From: CAVQNQ01 sp964427655
Lineage (GTDB): Bacteria > Acidobacteriota > Terriglobia > Bryobacterales > Bryobacteraceae
DNA length: 9,040 nucleotides
Direction: 5' to 3'
Assembly (NCBI GenBank): GCA_964427655.1
Contig: CAYRWE010000205.1
Coordinates: forward strand, 1 to 9,040
Part shown: positions 1 through 6,445 of the stretch, in pieces
How the letters are laid out: the number at the start of each line of letters is the position of its first letter
How positions within the stretch are numbered: the first letter of the stretch is position 1
The notes under the pieces: model-generated
Seen by the model: the letters and a program-made list of their open reading frames with translations, nothing else
The model's database searches: none
What the model was told of the DNA's origin: nothing
Translations under genes and position numbers: made by a program

Positions 1-242
1 GCGGCAAGGCCGGCCGCGAGTTGCCGGGGATCGTCGACCAGGTCGTCTCGATGGCGCTGTTTACCGCCGATGCCGAGGGCTGGCGGCACGATCCTGAGCA
101 CGGCATCGAACGACGCTTGGTGTGCCGCGCCGCCAATGCCTTCGGCCTGCCGGCCAAGGATCGCTCCGGCCGCCTCAACGAGACCGAGCCGCCCGACCTC
201 GGTGCGCTGCTCAGCAAGATCAACACCCCCGCGAAAGGCTGA
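1..242 (+). CDS. RecA-like/AAA_24 phage ATPase (Sak4-like), C-terminal part
   Basis: Only the last 79 or so residues are present; the frame is open to the left edge from position 3, so the true start lies outside the window. The visible tail reads GKAGRELPGIVDQVV, then a Leu-Val-Cys strand, then GLPAKDRSGRLNETEPPDLG and a short helix. This ending is what I know from phage AAA_24/RecA-like ATP-binding proteins, where a 'PAKDRSGRL' loop followed by 'EPxLG' closes the domain. Members related to Sak4 act as RecA/Rad51-like strand-annealing or pairing ATPases in phage recombination. The Walker motifs would lie upstream, so activity cannot be judged here. A TTG at 21 could be read as a start but lies inside the conserved part. 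The next gene starts 6 nt after the stop, consistent with one operon. The family call rests on the tail alone. Confidence 0.72.
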   Translation, partial: GKAGRELPGIVDQVVSMALFTADAEGWRHDPEHGIERRLVCRAANAFGLPAKDRSGRLNETEPPDLGALLSKINTPAKG

Positions 243-248
243 CCCAGC

Positions 249-968
249 ATGACCTTTGATATGAACGACGCGGAGCTGCCGCGCGGCTCCGACCTGATCC
301 CCGACGGCAGCTTCGTGAAGGTCTCCATGACGCTCCGTCCGGGCGGGCTCGACGGCGAGGGAGAGGCCGATCGCGGCCTGCTCAAGGCGGCCAGGACACC
401 GGGCAGCGACGTGCGGATGCTGGACTGCGAGTTCACCGTCGTCGCCGGCCCTCATGCCAAGCGGAAGTTCTGGCAGATGTTCACCGTTGCCGGCGGCAAG
501 GTCGATGAGCAGGGCGTCTCGATCGGTTGGAAGATCTCCAAGGGTGTCTTCCGGGCGATGATCGACAGCGCGCTCGGCCTCGACCCGCAGGACATGAGCG
601 ATGCGGCCAAGGCCAAGCGTGTGCTGCGTGGCCTGTCCGACCTGCAGGGCATCACCTTCGCGGCGAAGCTCAGGATCGAGCCGGCCAATGATCCCCGTTA
701 CGGCGACAGCAACCGGCTGGATCGCGTGGTGCTGCCGACCGAGGCGGAGTGGCGACGCATCATGGACGGCGAACCGGTGCCGGCACAGCCCAGCACGCGC
801 ACGGCACGGCCAGTACCGCCACCAGCGAGCGCCGCACCGGCATGGGCGCCACCTGCTGCCACCGCTCCCGCCCAGGCGCCGCTGTGGGCCCCGCCGGCCA
901 AGACGGCGCCCGCCGCCCCTCCCCCCACCCAGATCCCCGCGGGCGGCCCTTCTTGGTTGAACGGCTGA
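249..968 (+). CDS. DUF669-like phage protein, possible ssDNA-binding accessory factor
   Basis: This 239-residue protein has two parts. Residues 1 to about 175 form a predicted beta-rich globular domain (VKVSMTL, DCEFTVVAG, KFWQMFTVAGG, ITFAAKLRIEP). From about 176 to 239 there is a low-complexity Pro/Ala tail with two similar WAPPAxTAPA units about W199 and W213, ending GGPSWLNG. The layout, a compact domain plus a disordered tail with a short conserved-looking tip, resembles ssDNA-binding proteins. DUF669-type phage proteins often sit next to recombination ATPases. I see no direct DNA-binding motif, so the SSB role is inference from architecture and position. The ATG at 249 has AAAGG nine bases upstream; ATG 261 is a possible alternative. 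It could instead be a partner of the upstream ATPase. Confidence 0.7.
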   Translation: MTFDMNDAELPRGSDLIPDGSFVKVSMTLRPGGLDGEGEADRGLLKAARTPGSDVRMLDCEFTVVAGPHAKRKFWQMFTVAGGKVDEQGVSIGWKISKGVFRAMIDSALGLDPQDMSDAAKAKRVLRGLSDLQGITFAAKLRIEPANDPRYGDSNRLDRVVLPTEAEWRRIMDGEPVPAQPSTRTARPVPPPASAAPAWAPPAATAPAQAPLWAPPAKTAPAAPPPTQIPAGGPSWLNG

Positions 969-990
969 GCGCGAGGGATGGGACGCCGGC

Positions 991-1446
991 ATGGCGCGCA
1001 GGAGATGGCGGGCAAGTTCCGCTCGACGGCTGGCCGAGCGATCGACCGTCGCGCTGCCGACGGCGACAGCGGCGGAACTCGTTAGCCGCCACACCTGCGC
1101 GCTGTGCGGGCGCGAGGCGCGCGGCCCCGGCTACACCCACGAACTCCGTTTCGGCTGCTTCCCGACCTACGCCTTCTGCTCGGGCAGTTGTCTCGCGGTC
1201 GGTTCGGCCATGGCACGGAGGTGCAACGGCGTGATCGACAAGACCACCATGGAAACTCAAGCCGTCAAGGATGCGCGGCGTTACTTCGCCGAAGTTCTGA
1301 CCGAACTCGGACTCATGGCCCCGTTCCACGACCGCAGCGCGGCGGAGATCGACCGCATCATCGAGTCCTGCATCGACGGTTTCCAGGACTCGATGCGCCG
1401 GCAGGCAGCGCAGCGCGATCCGATGGACAGCCCAATTCCATTTTGA
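991..1446 (+). CDS. DUF6511-type zinc-finger protein with SSB-like C-terminal tip
   Basis: This 151-residue protein is of unknown function. An Arg-rich N-terminus (1-30) precedes a Cys cluster: C36-x2-C39, C56, and C63-x3-C67. CALCGREARGPGY at the first pair and FCSGSC at the last suggest a treble-clef-like zinc site. Residues about 80-140 are helical (METQAVKDARRYFAEVLTELG, then IDRIIESCIDGFQDSMRR). The pattern of N-terminal Cys pairs followed by a 'ViDkTxxE..A' helical half matches my memory of DUF6511 proteins from alphaproteobacterial phages. The last residues, MDSPIPF, resemble the DDDIPF tip by which bacterial SSB recruits partners. The start at 991 has only weak purine-rich sequence upstream, and the Arg-rich N-terminus could be shorter in reality. 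The stop codon abuts the Shine-Dalgarno sequence of the next gene. Confidence 0.72.
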   Translation: MARRRWRASSARRLAERSTVALPTATAAELVSRHTCALCGREARGPGYTHELRFGCFPTYAFCSGSCLAVGSAMARRCNGVIDKTTMETQAVKDARRYFAEVLTELGLMAPFHDRSAAEIDRIIESCIDGFQDSMRRQAAQRDPMDSPIPF

Positions 1447-1450
1447 GAGG
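1445..1450 (+). promoter_or_regulatory. Ribosome binding site for the GTG start at 1457
   Basis: GAGAGG lies six bases before GTG 1457 and overlaps the TGA stop of the zinc-finger gene by two bases. It supports a GTG start for the nuclease gene and suggests translation coupled to the upstream gene. Confidence 0.65.
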
Positions 1451-1456
1451 CATTCG

Positions 1457-2227
1457 GTGCTTCTGGACCTGAACCACCAGTCAGGATTCGTTTACGGGTG
1501 CGAGACCGCCAGCCCCGACACCACGGCGCGCGTCAATGGTCACGTCGACGCGGCGCTGCTCGACCGACATGCGCGGCAGCGACCGCGCGACTATCTGGGC
1601 GGCAGCCGCGTCGGCGAGCCGTGTGCCCGGAAGCTGATCTACGAGATCACCCACGCGCCCAAGGACCGCGACCGCGACTTCGACGCGCGCATTCTTCGCG
1701 TGTTCGATGCGGGCCACCAGTTCGAGGCGCTGTCCATCCGTTGGCTGCGTCAGGCCGGCTTCGACCTCCGGGACCGCGGCGCCGACGGTGAGCAGTTCGG
1801 CTTCAGCGTCGCCGGTGGCCGGCTCCGCGGCCACGCCGATGGCGTGATCGTCGCCGGCCCGGACGTCGGCATCCGTTGGCCTGCTCTCTTCGAGCACAAG
1901 GCCCTGAACACCAAGTCCTGGAGCGATTTGGTGAAGCGCGGCCTGCGCGTCTCCAAGCCGATCTACTTCGCCCAGGTGCAGCTCTATATGGCCTACTTCG
2001 ACCTCGACGTGGCGCTGCTGACCGCGCTGAACCGCGACACGCTCGCCCTCTTTCACGAGGCAGTGCCATTCGATGCGGCCGAGGCGCAACGCCTCTCGGA
2101 TCGGGCAGTGGACATCCTCCGCGCCGCCGAGGCGGGCGAACTGCCGCCTCGCGTAGCTGCCCACGCCGATTTCCACCTCTGCCGCTTCTGCCCCTACGCG
2201 ACGCGATGCTGGGAAGCGCCGGCGTGA
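1457..2227 (+). CDS. Cas4/RecB-like Fe-S PD-(D/E)XK nuclease (phage exonuclease)
   Basis: This 256-residue protein is a likely DNA exonuclease. The PD-(D/E)XK core is visible: G86-H87 followed by E90 on helix 1; G125-H126-A127-D128-G129 supplies the metal-binding Asp; E146-H147-K148 is the E-x-K motif; Q-V-Q-x-Y (FAQVQLYM) forms the last core helix. Four cysteines are placed as in Cas4, AddB and related Fe-S nucleases: C56 (GEPCARKLIYE) before the core and C242-x2-C245-x5-C251 (CRFCPYATRC) at the C-terminus. These are expected to bind a 4Fe-4S cluster. Such enzymes resect duplex ends to make single strands for annealing, which fits the RecA-like ATPase upstream and the helicase directly downstream. 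The start is GTG with a good ribosome site. Its stop overlaps the helicase start in GTGA. Catalytic residues all look intact. Confidence 0.88.
   Translation: MLLDLNHQSGFVYGCETASPDTTARVNGHVDAALLDRHARQRPRDYLGGSRVGEPCARKLIYEITHAPKDRDRDFDARILRVFDAGHQFEALSIRWLRQAGFDLRDRGADGEQFGFSVAGGRLRGHADGVIVAGPDVGIRWPALFEHKALNTKSWSDLVKRGLRVSKPIYFAQVQLYMAYFDLDVALLTALNRDTLALFHEAVPFDAAEAQRLSDRAVDILRAAEAGELPPRVAAHADFHLCRFCPYATRCWEAPA
2211..2216 (+). promoter_or_regulatory. Ribosome binding site for the GTG start at 2224
   Basis: GGGAAG lies seven bases before GTG 2224, inside the end of the nuclease gene. It favours GTG 2224 over the in-frame ATG at 2206, and gives the GTGA stop/start overlap typical of coupled genes. 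Confidence 0.55.
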
Positions 2228-3507
2228 GCTTCACCCCGTCGCCGCAGCAGGCGGCTGCAATCACCGAGATCGTGCAGTGGTTCCAGACCAGGACCATCCT
2301 GCAACAGGTCTTTCGGCTGTTCGGGTACGCGGGAACCGGAAAGTCCACCATCGTTGCCCACGTGATCGAGGCGCTTGGCCTCAGCCATATGCACCGGGAC
2401 AACAGTTGCAGCCCGGGTGTGGTGTTTGCCGCGTTCACCGGCAAGGCCGCCCTGGTGATGACCCGCAAGGGTACGCCGGCGTGCACCATCCACGGCCTGA
2501 TCTATCGCGTCTCGGAGGCGACGCCGGAGGAGATCGACCGCGTCGAGAAGGAGCTGTTTGATCTGCGCCGCGGCCTCGGTCGGATGGGACACGCCGAGCG
2601 GGCCTTCGCGGCGACGCAGATCCGGCGCCTTGAGTTGCGTCTCGCCGACATCCACCAGCCCCAATTCGTCCTCAACGATCAATCGATGGTGCGCGACGCC
2701 GAGCTCATCGTGCTCGACGAGGTGTCCATGGTCGGGCCGGAGATGGCGGCCGATCTTCTGGCCTTCGGCAAGCCCATCCTGGTGCTCGGCGATCCCGGCC
2801 AGCTGCCGCCGATCAAGGGCACCGGTGCATTCACCGACGTGGCGCCGGACGTGATGCTGACCGAGATCCATCGTCAGGCCGGCGAGAGTGCAATCGTCCG
2901 CCTCGCCACCATGGCCCGGCAACACCAACCCATCCCTTACGGCGAGCACGATCCGCTGGTCTGGAAGATGCCGCGTCATGCGGTCACACCGAAGCAGATG
3001 CTGAACGGCGGCCAGGTGATCTGCGGCCGCAACGCCACCCGTCTGCAGCTGAACGGAGCCATGAAGCAGACGGCCGGCTTCCCAGGCGCCTATCCAGAGG
3101 GGCGTGGCGAGAAGATCATCTGCCTCAAGAACCGCCACGACCTCGGGCTCATCAACGGTATGTTCGTCACGCTGGACGACGTGCGGAGCGAGGATCATCT
3201 GGCCTTTACAGCCAACGTCACCACCGAGGACGGTGCTACCGTCGGCGGGCGCCAGCGCTTCTACAAGGGCCATTTCGACGACCACATTGCCTTCGACGCC
3301 GACCGGCTGCGGCGCGATTGGCGCGATATGCGCGGTCTGATCGAAACCGTCTGGGGCTACGCGATCACCTGCCACAAGGCGCAGGGAAGCGCATGGCCGA
3401 ACGTGATCGTCTACGACGACGGACTCGGCCGCACTGCCGATGACCGTGCCCGCTGGCTCTACACCGCCATCACGCGCGCCGAGCGGGGGCTGGTGATCCT
3501 TGATTGA
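2224..3507 (+). CDS. SF1B ATP-dependent DNA helicase, RecD/Dda-like
   Basis: This 427-residue helicase (from GTG 2224) has the superfamily 1B motifs in order. These are a Q-motif-like TPSPQQ at 4-9; Walker A GYAGTGKST at 34-42 with K40; motif Ia FTGKAA; Walker B VLDEVSM with D165-E166; motif III LVLGDPGQLPPI at 186-197; motif IV-like EIHRQ at 214-218; motif V TCHKAQGS at 382-389; and motif VI YTAITRAERGL at 412-422. The C-terminal motifs are of the UvrD_C_2 type. All key residues are present, so it should be an active 5'-3' helicase like RecD2 or T4 Dda. The insertion of about residues 90-150 between motifs Ia and II is helical. It lacks the RecD2 N-terminal domain and is close in size to Dda. 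Placement right after the nuclease suggests joint resection or fork unwinding. The frame is open upstream to 1876, but that part overlaps the conserved nuclease. Confidence 0.92.
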   Translation: MSFTPSPQQAAAITEIVQWFQTRTILQQVFRLFGYAGTGKSTIVAHVIEALGLSHMHRDNSCSPGVVFAAFTGKAALVMTRKGTPACTIHGLIYRVSEATPEEIDRVEKELFDLRRGLGRMGHAERAFAATQIRRLELRLADIHQPQFVLNDQSMVRDAELIVLDEVSMVGPEMAADLLAFGKPILVLGDPGQLPPIKGTGAFTDVAPDVMLTEIHRQAGESAIVRLATMARQHQPIPYGEHDPLVWKMPRHAVTPKQMLNGGQVICGRNATRLQLNGAMKQTAGFPGAYPEGRGEKIICLKNRHDLGLINGMFVTLDDVRSEDHLAFTANVTTEDGATVGGRQRFYKGHFDDHIAFDADRLRRDWRDMRGLIETVWGYAITCHKAQGSAWPNVIVYDDGLGRTADDRARWLYTAITRAERGLVILD

Positions 3508-6445
3508 CTTCAATGCGACCGAGCCGGCCGCGATCCGCTATGACATCGAAGAGATCGTCGGCCGCCTTCGGGCAACCGCCGAGCGCTGGGTGCCGGACTA
3601 CTTCCGCCACGGCAAGCGCGATGGCGACGCCTGGCGGCTCGCCAATATCCAGGGCGATCCACCCCGCAAGCAGGGCTCCTGTGTCATTGCCCTGCGCGGC
3701 GAACACGCCGGCGACTGGCACGACTTCGATGGTGGTCAGGGGGGCGGGCCGCTCAGCACACTTGAGCAAGGCGCCCACCGCACCGGCCGCGAGTTGCTTG
3801 CTGAGGCAGCCGAACTCGTCGGGTGGTCGCCAGCTGTGCCACCACAGCGTCAGGCACCGCCACCGCCAACGCCCGAGCGCGATACGTCGGCCGAGGTCAC
3901 GTTCGTACTGGAACGTGCGCGGGCAATCGCCGGCACGCCTGCCGAGATGTATCTCCGCGGCCGCGGTCTCATCGCGCCCCCGCAGGCAGACCTCGCCTAC
4001 CACCCCGACCTGACCGACCGGGAGACCCGCCGCGGCTACGACGGGCTGCTCGGCAAGGTCCGCGATCTGGCCGGCCAGATCATCGGCTTGCAGCGGATCT
4101 ACCTGGCTCCGGATCCAGATCAACCCGACCGTGTGGCCAAGGCACCGATCGGCAGCGCGCGCAAGATGCTGGGCCGGATCGCCGGCGGCGCCGTACGGCT
4201 CGCCCCGATCCGCGGCGATGGCTTGCTGGCGCTCAGCGAGGGCATCGAGACCGGGCTCGCCGCCATGATGGCCTGCCCTGACCTGCCGGTCTGGGCGGCA
4301 CTGTCGACGTCAGGCCTCGAGCAGGTGCGGCTCCCGCCCGAGGCGCGCCGCGTGCTGATCCTGGCCGATCACGACGCTTCCGGTGCCGGGCTGCGCGCCG
4401 CCGAGACAGCGGCCACGGTCATGCGCGGCCAAGGGCGCGCCGTCGCCATCACGTTGCCGGCCGAGCCAGGCCAGGACATCAACGACGTGCTGCTGCTTGC
4501 GGGGCCCGAGGCGGTGGCGGCGCTGATCGGGCAAGGCCTCGCCCTGCTGTCGCCGGCACCGTTGCCGCAGCCGGAATCCGAGACCGGGCGCCATCAGCCA
4601 TTGGGCTTCGTGGAACCCGCGGCACAGCGTCCGTTGCTGCGTGCCGACGAGGGTGATCTCGACCGCGCCACGCGTCGCGCTTGGAGAGTCGTTCACGCCT
4701 CCAACGCTTCGCCCTGGCTGTACCGGCTCGGCGCCGAACCGACCTGGGTCGTGCCTGACGACGATGGTAGGCCAATGACGGTCACGGTCCGCGACGAGCG
4801 CCTGCGCCACATGCTGGCCCGTCTCGCTGACTGGAGACGCGCCGGCCCGAACGAGACACTGGTCCCGGCGCCGCCCCCCAGCGGAGTCGTGAAGTCGCTG
4901 GTGGCGACGCCCGACCCGGCGCTGCCCGTGCTCGGCGGCATCGTCACGGCACCGGTGTTTGGCCGCGGCGGCGTGTTGCTCACTCAGTCCGGCTACCACC
5001 CCGACGCGAGGCTGCTCTACTGCCCGGCGCCTGGCTTTCGGCTGCCGCCTGTTCCGGACTGCCCGTCACCACAGGAGATCGCAGCCGCCCGCATGCTCCT
5101 GGTCGACGACCTCCTCGGCGACTTCCCGTTCGTCGGGGAAGCCGAGCGCGCCCACGTGCTCGCGCTGCTGCTGCTCGGCTTCGTGCGGCCGATGATCGGA
5201 GGCCCGACGCCGCTGCACATGATCGAGAAGCCGACGCCCGGCACCGGCGCCACGCTGATGGTCGACGCCGTCGCGATGATCCTCACCGGCAGCAGCGCGG
5301 CCGTGATGGCGGAGGGACGCGACGAGGACGAGTGGCGCAAGCGGTTGACCGCCAAGCTGCGCCAACTTCCCACGTTGCTGCTGATCGACAACCTGCGCCG
5401 CGAACTCGACAGCTCGGCACTGGCTGCCGCACTCACCGCTCCATTCTGGGAGGACCGCATCCTCGGCGTCTCGGAAATGACGCGCCTGCCGGTGCGCTGC
5501 GCCTGGATCGCGACTGGCAACAACCCGTCCTTCTCCAACGAGATTGCCCGACGCTTGGTCCGCATCCGGCTCGACGCGCAAACCGACCAGCCCTGGCGCC
5601 GCGAGGGGTTCCGCCACCCCGACCTGATGGGCTGGGTGCAGGCCAATCGCGGCGCGCTCGTCGCCGCCTGCCTCACACTATGCCGGGCCTGGATCGTCGC
5701 CGGTCGGCCACAGGGCGAGCGCAGCCTCGGCAGCTTCGAGTCCTGGGCGCACACCATCGGCGGCATCCTGGCCATCGCCGGCGTCGGTGGCTTTCTGGCC
5801 AACCTGGACGAGACCATGCGTGCCTCGGACAAGGAAGGGCCGGCCTGGAGTGGGTTCATTGAGACTTGGTGGGATCGGTTCGGCAGCGCCGAGGTGAGCG
5901 TCGCCGATCTGGTTGGCTTTGCGCAGGCAGCCGAGCCGGCCCTGCCAATCGCCTCCAAGGCCGACCACGGCTTCAAGGTGGCCTTCGGCATGGCCCTGCG
6001 GAAACTCCGCGACCGGGCATTCCGGATCAGCGATCGCATGGTGCGAGTGCGCTCCGGGGGCATCCAGCACAGCGCACAGCGATGGCGACTGGAGCCGATC
6101 CACGAAGGCGTGGACGCCAGGCCGCCCTCTCCAGCTCCAGCCAAGCCAGGCGCGGGGAGTCTTTTCGTTGCGGGGGAGTCTTTGTCGGAAAGACTCCCCT
6201 CCGAAACTCAGAGTGAAATCAACGCGGTGGGGAGTCTGGGGAGTCTGGGGAGTCTTTTCCCTACCCCCATGTGTGTACGCGCGCACACGCGCATGAAAGA
6301 AGGGTCGGAAAAAGACTCCCCAGACTCCCCGGACTCCCCAACCCCAGGGAATGCCTCGATTTCGGCATGGGGGTCTTCGGGGGAGTCTCCCAACGCAGTC
6401 TCCCAAAGACTCCCACCCCCCGCCTGGCTGGATGGGGTGCCCTGA
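3500..6445 (+). CDS. Toprim DNA primase fused to a helicase-like ATPase domain
   Basis: This large 981-residue replication protein has an N-terminal domain (about 20-110) with the WHDFDGGQGGGPL block (73-85) typical of phage DUF7146/Toprim primases. A linker rich in Pro follows (111-127). The Toprim domain covers about 185-345, with E247 in LALSEGIETGLA and D290-H291-D292 in LILADHDASGAG; these are expected metal ligands for primer synthesis. An ATPase-like domain lies at about 525-700: a Walker A-like EKPTPGTGATL (576-586), LLLIDNL (626-632), the sensor-1-like WIATGNNP (669-676) and an Arg-finger-like RRLVRIRLD (684-692). Walker A has Ala584 where Lys is expected, and Walker B has Asn631 after the Asp. 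A winged-helix-like region (800-865) is followed by a repetitive tail (about 880-981) with GSLGSLGSL and DSPDSPDSP, encoded by the nonamer array. The start is TTG with weak GC-rich ribosome-site sequence, overlapping the helicase gene by 8 bp. Confidence 0.88.
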   Translation: MIDFNATEPAAIRYDIEEIVGRLRATAERWVPDYFRHGKRDGDAWRLANIQGDPPRKQGSCVIALRGEHAGDWHDFDGGQGGGPLSTLEQGAHRTGRELLAEAAELVGWSPAVPPQRQAPPPPTPERDTSAEVTFVLERARAIAGTPAEMYLRGRGLIAPPQADLAYHPDLTDRETRRGYDGLLGKVRDLAGQIIGLQRIYLAPDPDQPDRVAKAPIGSARKMLGRIAGGAVRLAPIRGDGLLALSEGIETGLAAMMACPDLPVWAALSTSGLEQVRLPPEARRVLILADHDASGAGLRAAETAATVMRGQGRAVAITLPAEPGQDINDVLLLAGPEAVAALIGQGLALLSPAPLPQPESETGRHQPLGFVEPAAQRPLLRADEGDLDRATRRAWRVVHASNASPWLYRLGAEPTWVVPDDDGRPMTVTVRDERLRHMLARLADWRRAGPNETLVPAPPPSGVVKSLVATPDPALPVLGGIVTAPVFGRGGVLLTQSGYHPDARLLYCPAPGFRLPPVPDCPSPQEIAAARMLLVDDLLGDFPFVGEAERAHVLALLLLGFVRPMIGGPTPLHMIEKPTPGTGATLMVDAVAMILTGSSAAVMAEGRDEDEWRKRLTAKLRQLPTLLLIDNLRRELDSSALAAALTAPFWEDRILGVSEMTRLPVRCAWIATGNNPSFSNEIARRLVRIRLDAQTDQPWRREGFRHPDLMGWVQANRGALVAACLTLCRAWIVAGRPQGERSLGSFESWAHTIGGILAIAGVGGFLANLDETMRASDKEGPAWSGFIETWWDRFGSAEVSVADLVGFAQAAEPALPIASKADHGFKVAFGMALRKLRDRAFRISDRMVRVRSGGIQHSAQRWRLEPIHEGVDARPPSPAPAKPGAGSLFVAGESLSERLPSETQSEINAVGSLGSLGSLFPTPMCVRAHTRMKEGSEKDSPDSPDSPTPGNASISAWGSSGESPNAVSQRLPPPAWLDGVP
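6173..6199 (+). repeat. Perfect 11-bp hairpin in the nonamer array
   Basis: GGGGAGTCTTT (6173-6183) and AAAGACTCCCC (6189-6199) pair perfectly around the five-base loop GTCGG. A G-T wobble could extend the stem by one pair at 6172/6200. No T run follows on either strand, so it does not look like an intrinsic terminator. Confidence 0.85.
6228..6340 (+). repeat. Large inverted repeat, 31-nt arms around a 51-nt spacer
   Basis: The left arm 6228-6258 is T, three GGGGAGTCT units and TTT. The right arm 6310-6340 is its reverse complement except at one position (T6237 against G6331, a wobble in RNA). The spacer 6259-6309 contains its own weaker stem, 6268-6276 with 6287-6295, including two G-T pairs. 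It could extrude as a cruciform in supercoiled DNA or fold in the operon mRNA just before the primase stop codon and the resolvase gene. Confidence 0.88.
6268..6295 (+). other. 28-nt alternating purine-pyrimidine tract (Z-DNA-prone)
   Basis: Every base from C6268 to G6295 alternates pyrimidine and purine without a break, bounded by CATG at each end and made mostly of GT, CG and CA steps. Such tracts favour left-handed DNA under negative supercoiling. It sits at the centre of the large inverted repeat. Confidence 0.75.
6318..6345 (-). other. Four-run G-quadruplex motif on the minus strand
   Basis: Read on the minus strand from 6345 to 6318 there are four GGGG runs separated by loops TT, AGTCC and AGTCT. 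This meets the usual pattern for an intramolecular G-quadruplex with four tetrads. The plus-strand arm at 6229-6250 has only three GGGG runs. Confidence 0.7.

Larger units (their letters stand above)
6154..6415 (+). repeat. Array of eleven GGGGAGTCT nonamers in both orientations
   Basis: Forward copies of GGGGAGTCT start at 6154, 6173, 6229, 6238, 6247 and 6380; those at 6229-6255 are three perfect tandem copies. Reverse copies AGACTCCCC start at 6191, 6313 and 6322, with one-mismatch copies at 6331 (GGACTCCCC) and 6407 (AGACTCCCA). A longer unit, GTCGGAAA(AA)GACTCCCC, occurs at 6184 and again at 6304. Every copy contains GANTC. The array lies wholly in the last 100 codons of the primase gene and in frame encodes GSL and DSP triplets. 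Clustered iterons near a primase gene recall origin regions of some phages and satellites such as P4, but origin function is inference. Confidence 0.9.

Noticed and set aside
760..1329. Minus-strand frame opposite the zinc-finger and DUF669-like genes
   Set aside because: It spans two plus-strand genes with recognisable features and encodes Arg/Gly/Pro-rich sequence without a domain.
1876..2223. Upstream extension of the helicase reading frame
   Set aside because: It overlaps the conserved part of the nuclease in another frame, encodes Arg/Pro-rich sequence with no family resemblance, and GTG 2224 has a better ribosome site.
2194..3513. Long minus-strand frame (439 codons) opposite the helicase
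   Set aside because: It is a GC-rich shadow of a gene with all SF1B motifs; its product has no recognisable domain.
6154..6415. CRISPR-like array or intrinsic terminators from the nonamers
   Set aside because: Units are only 9 bp with irregular or no spacers and occur in both orientations, unlike CRISPR; no T run follows any of the stems on either strand.
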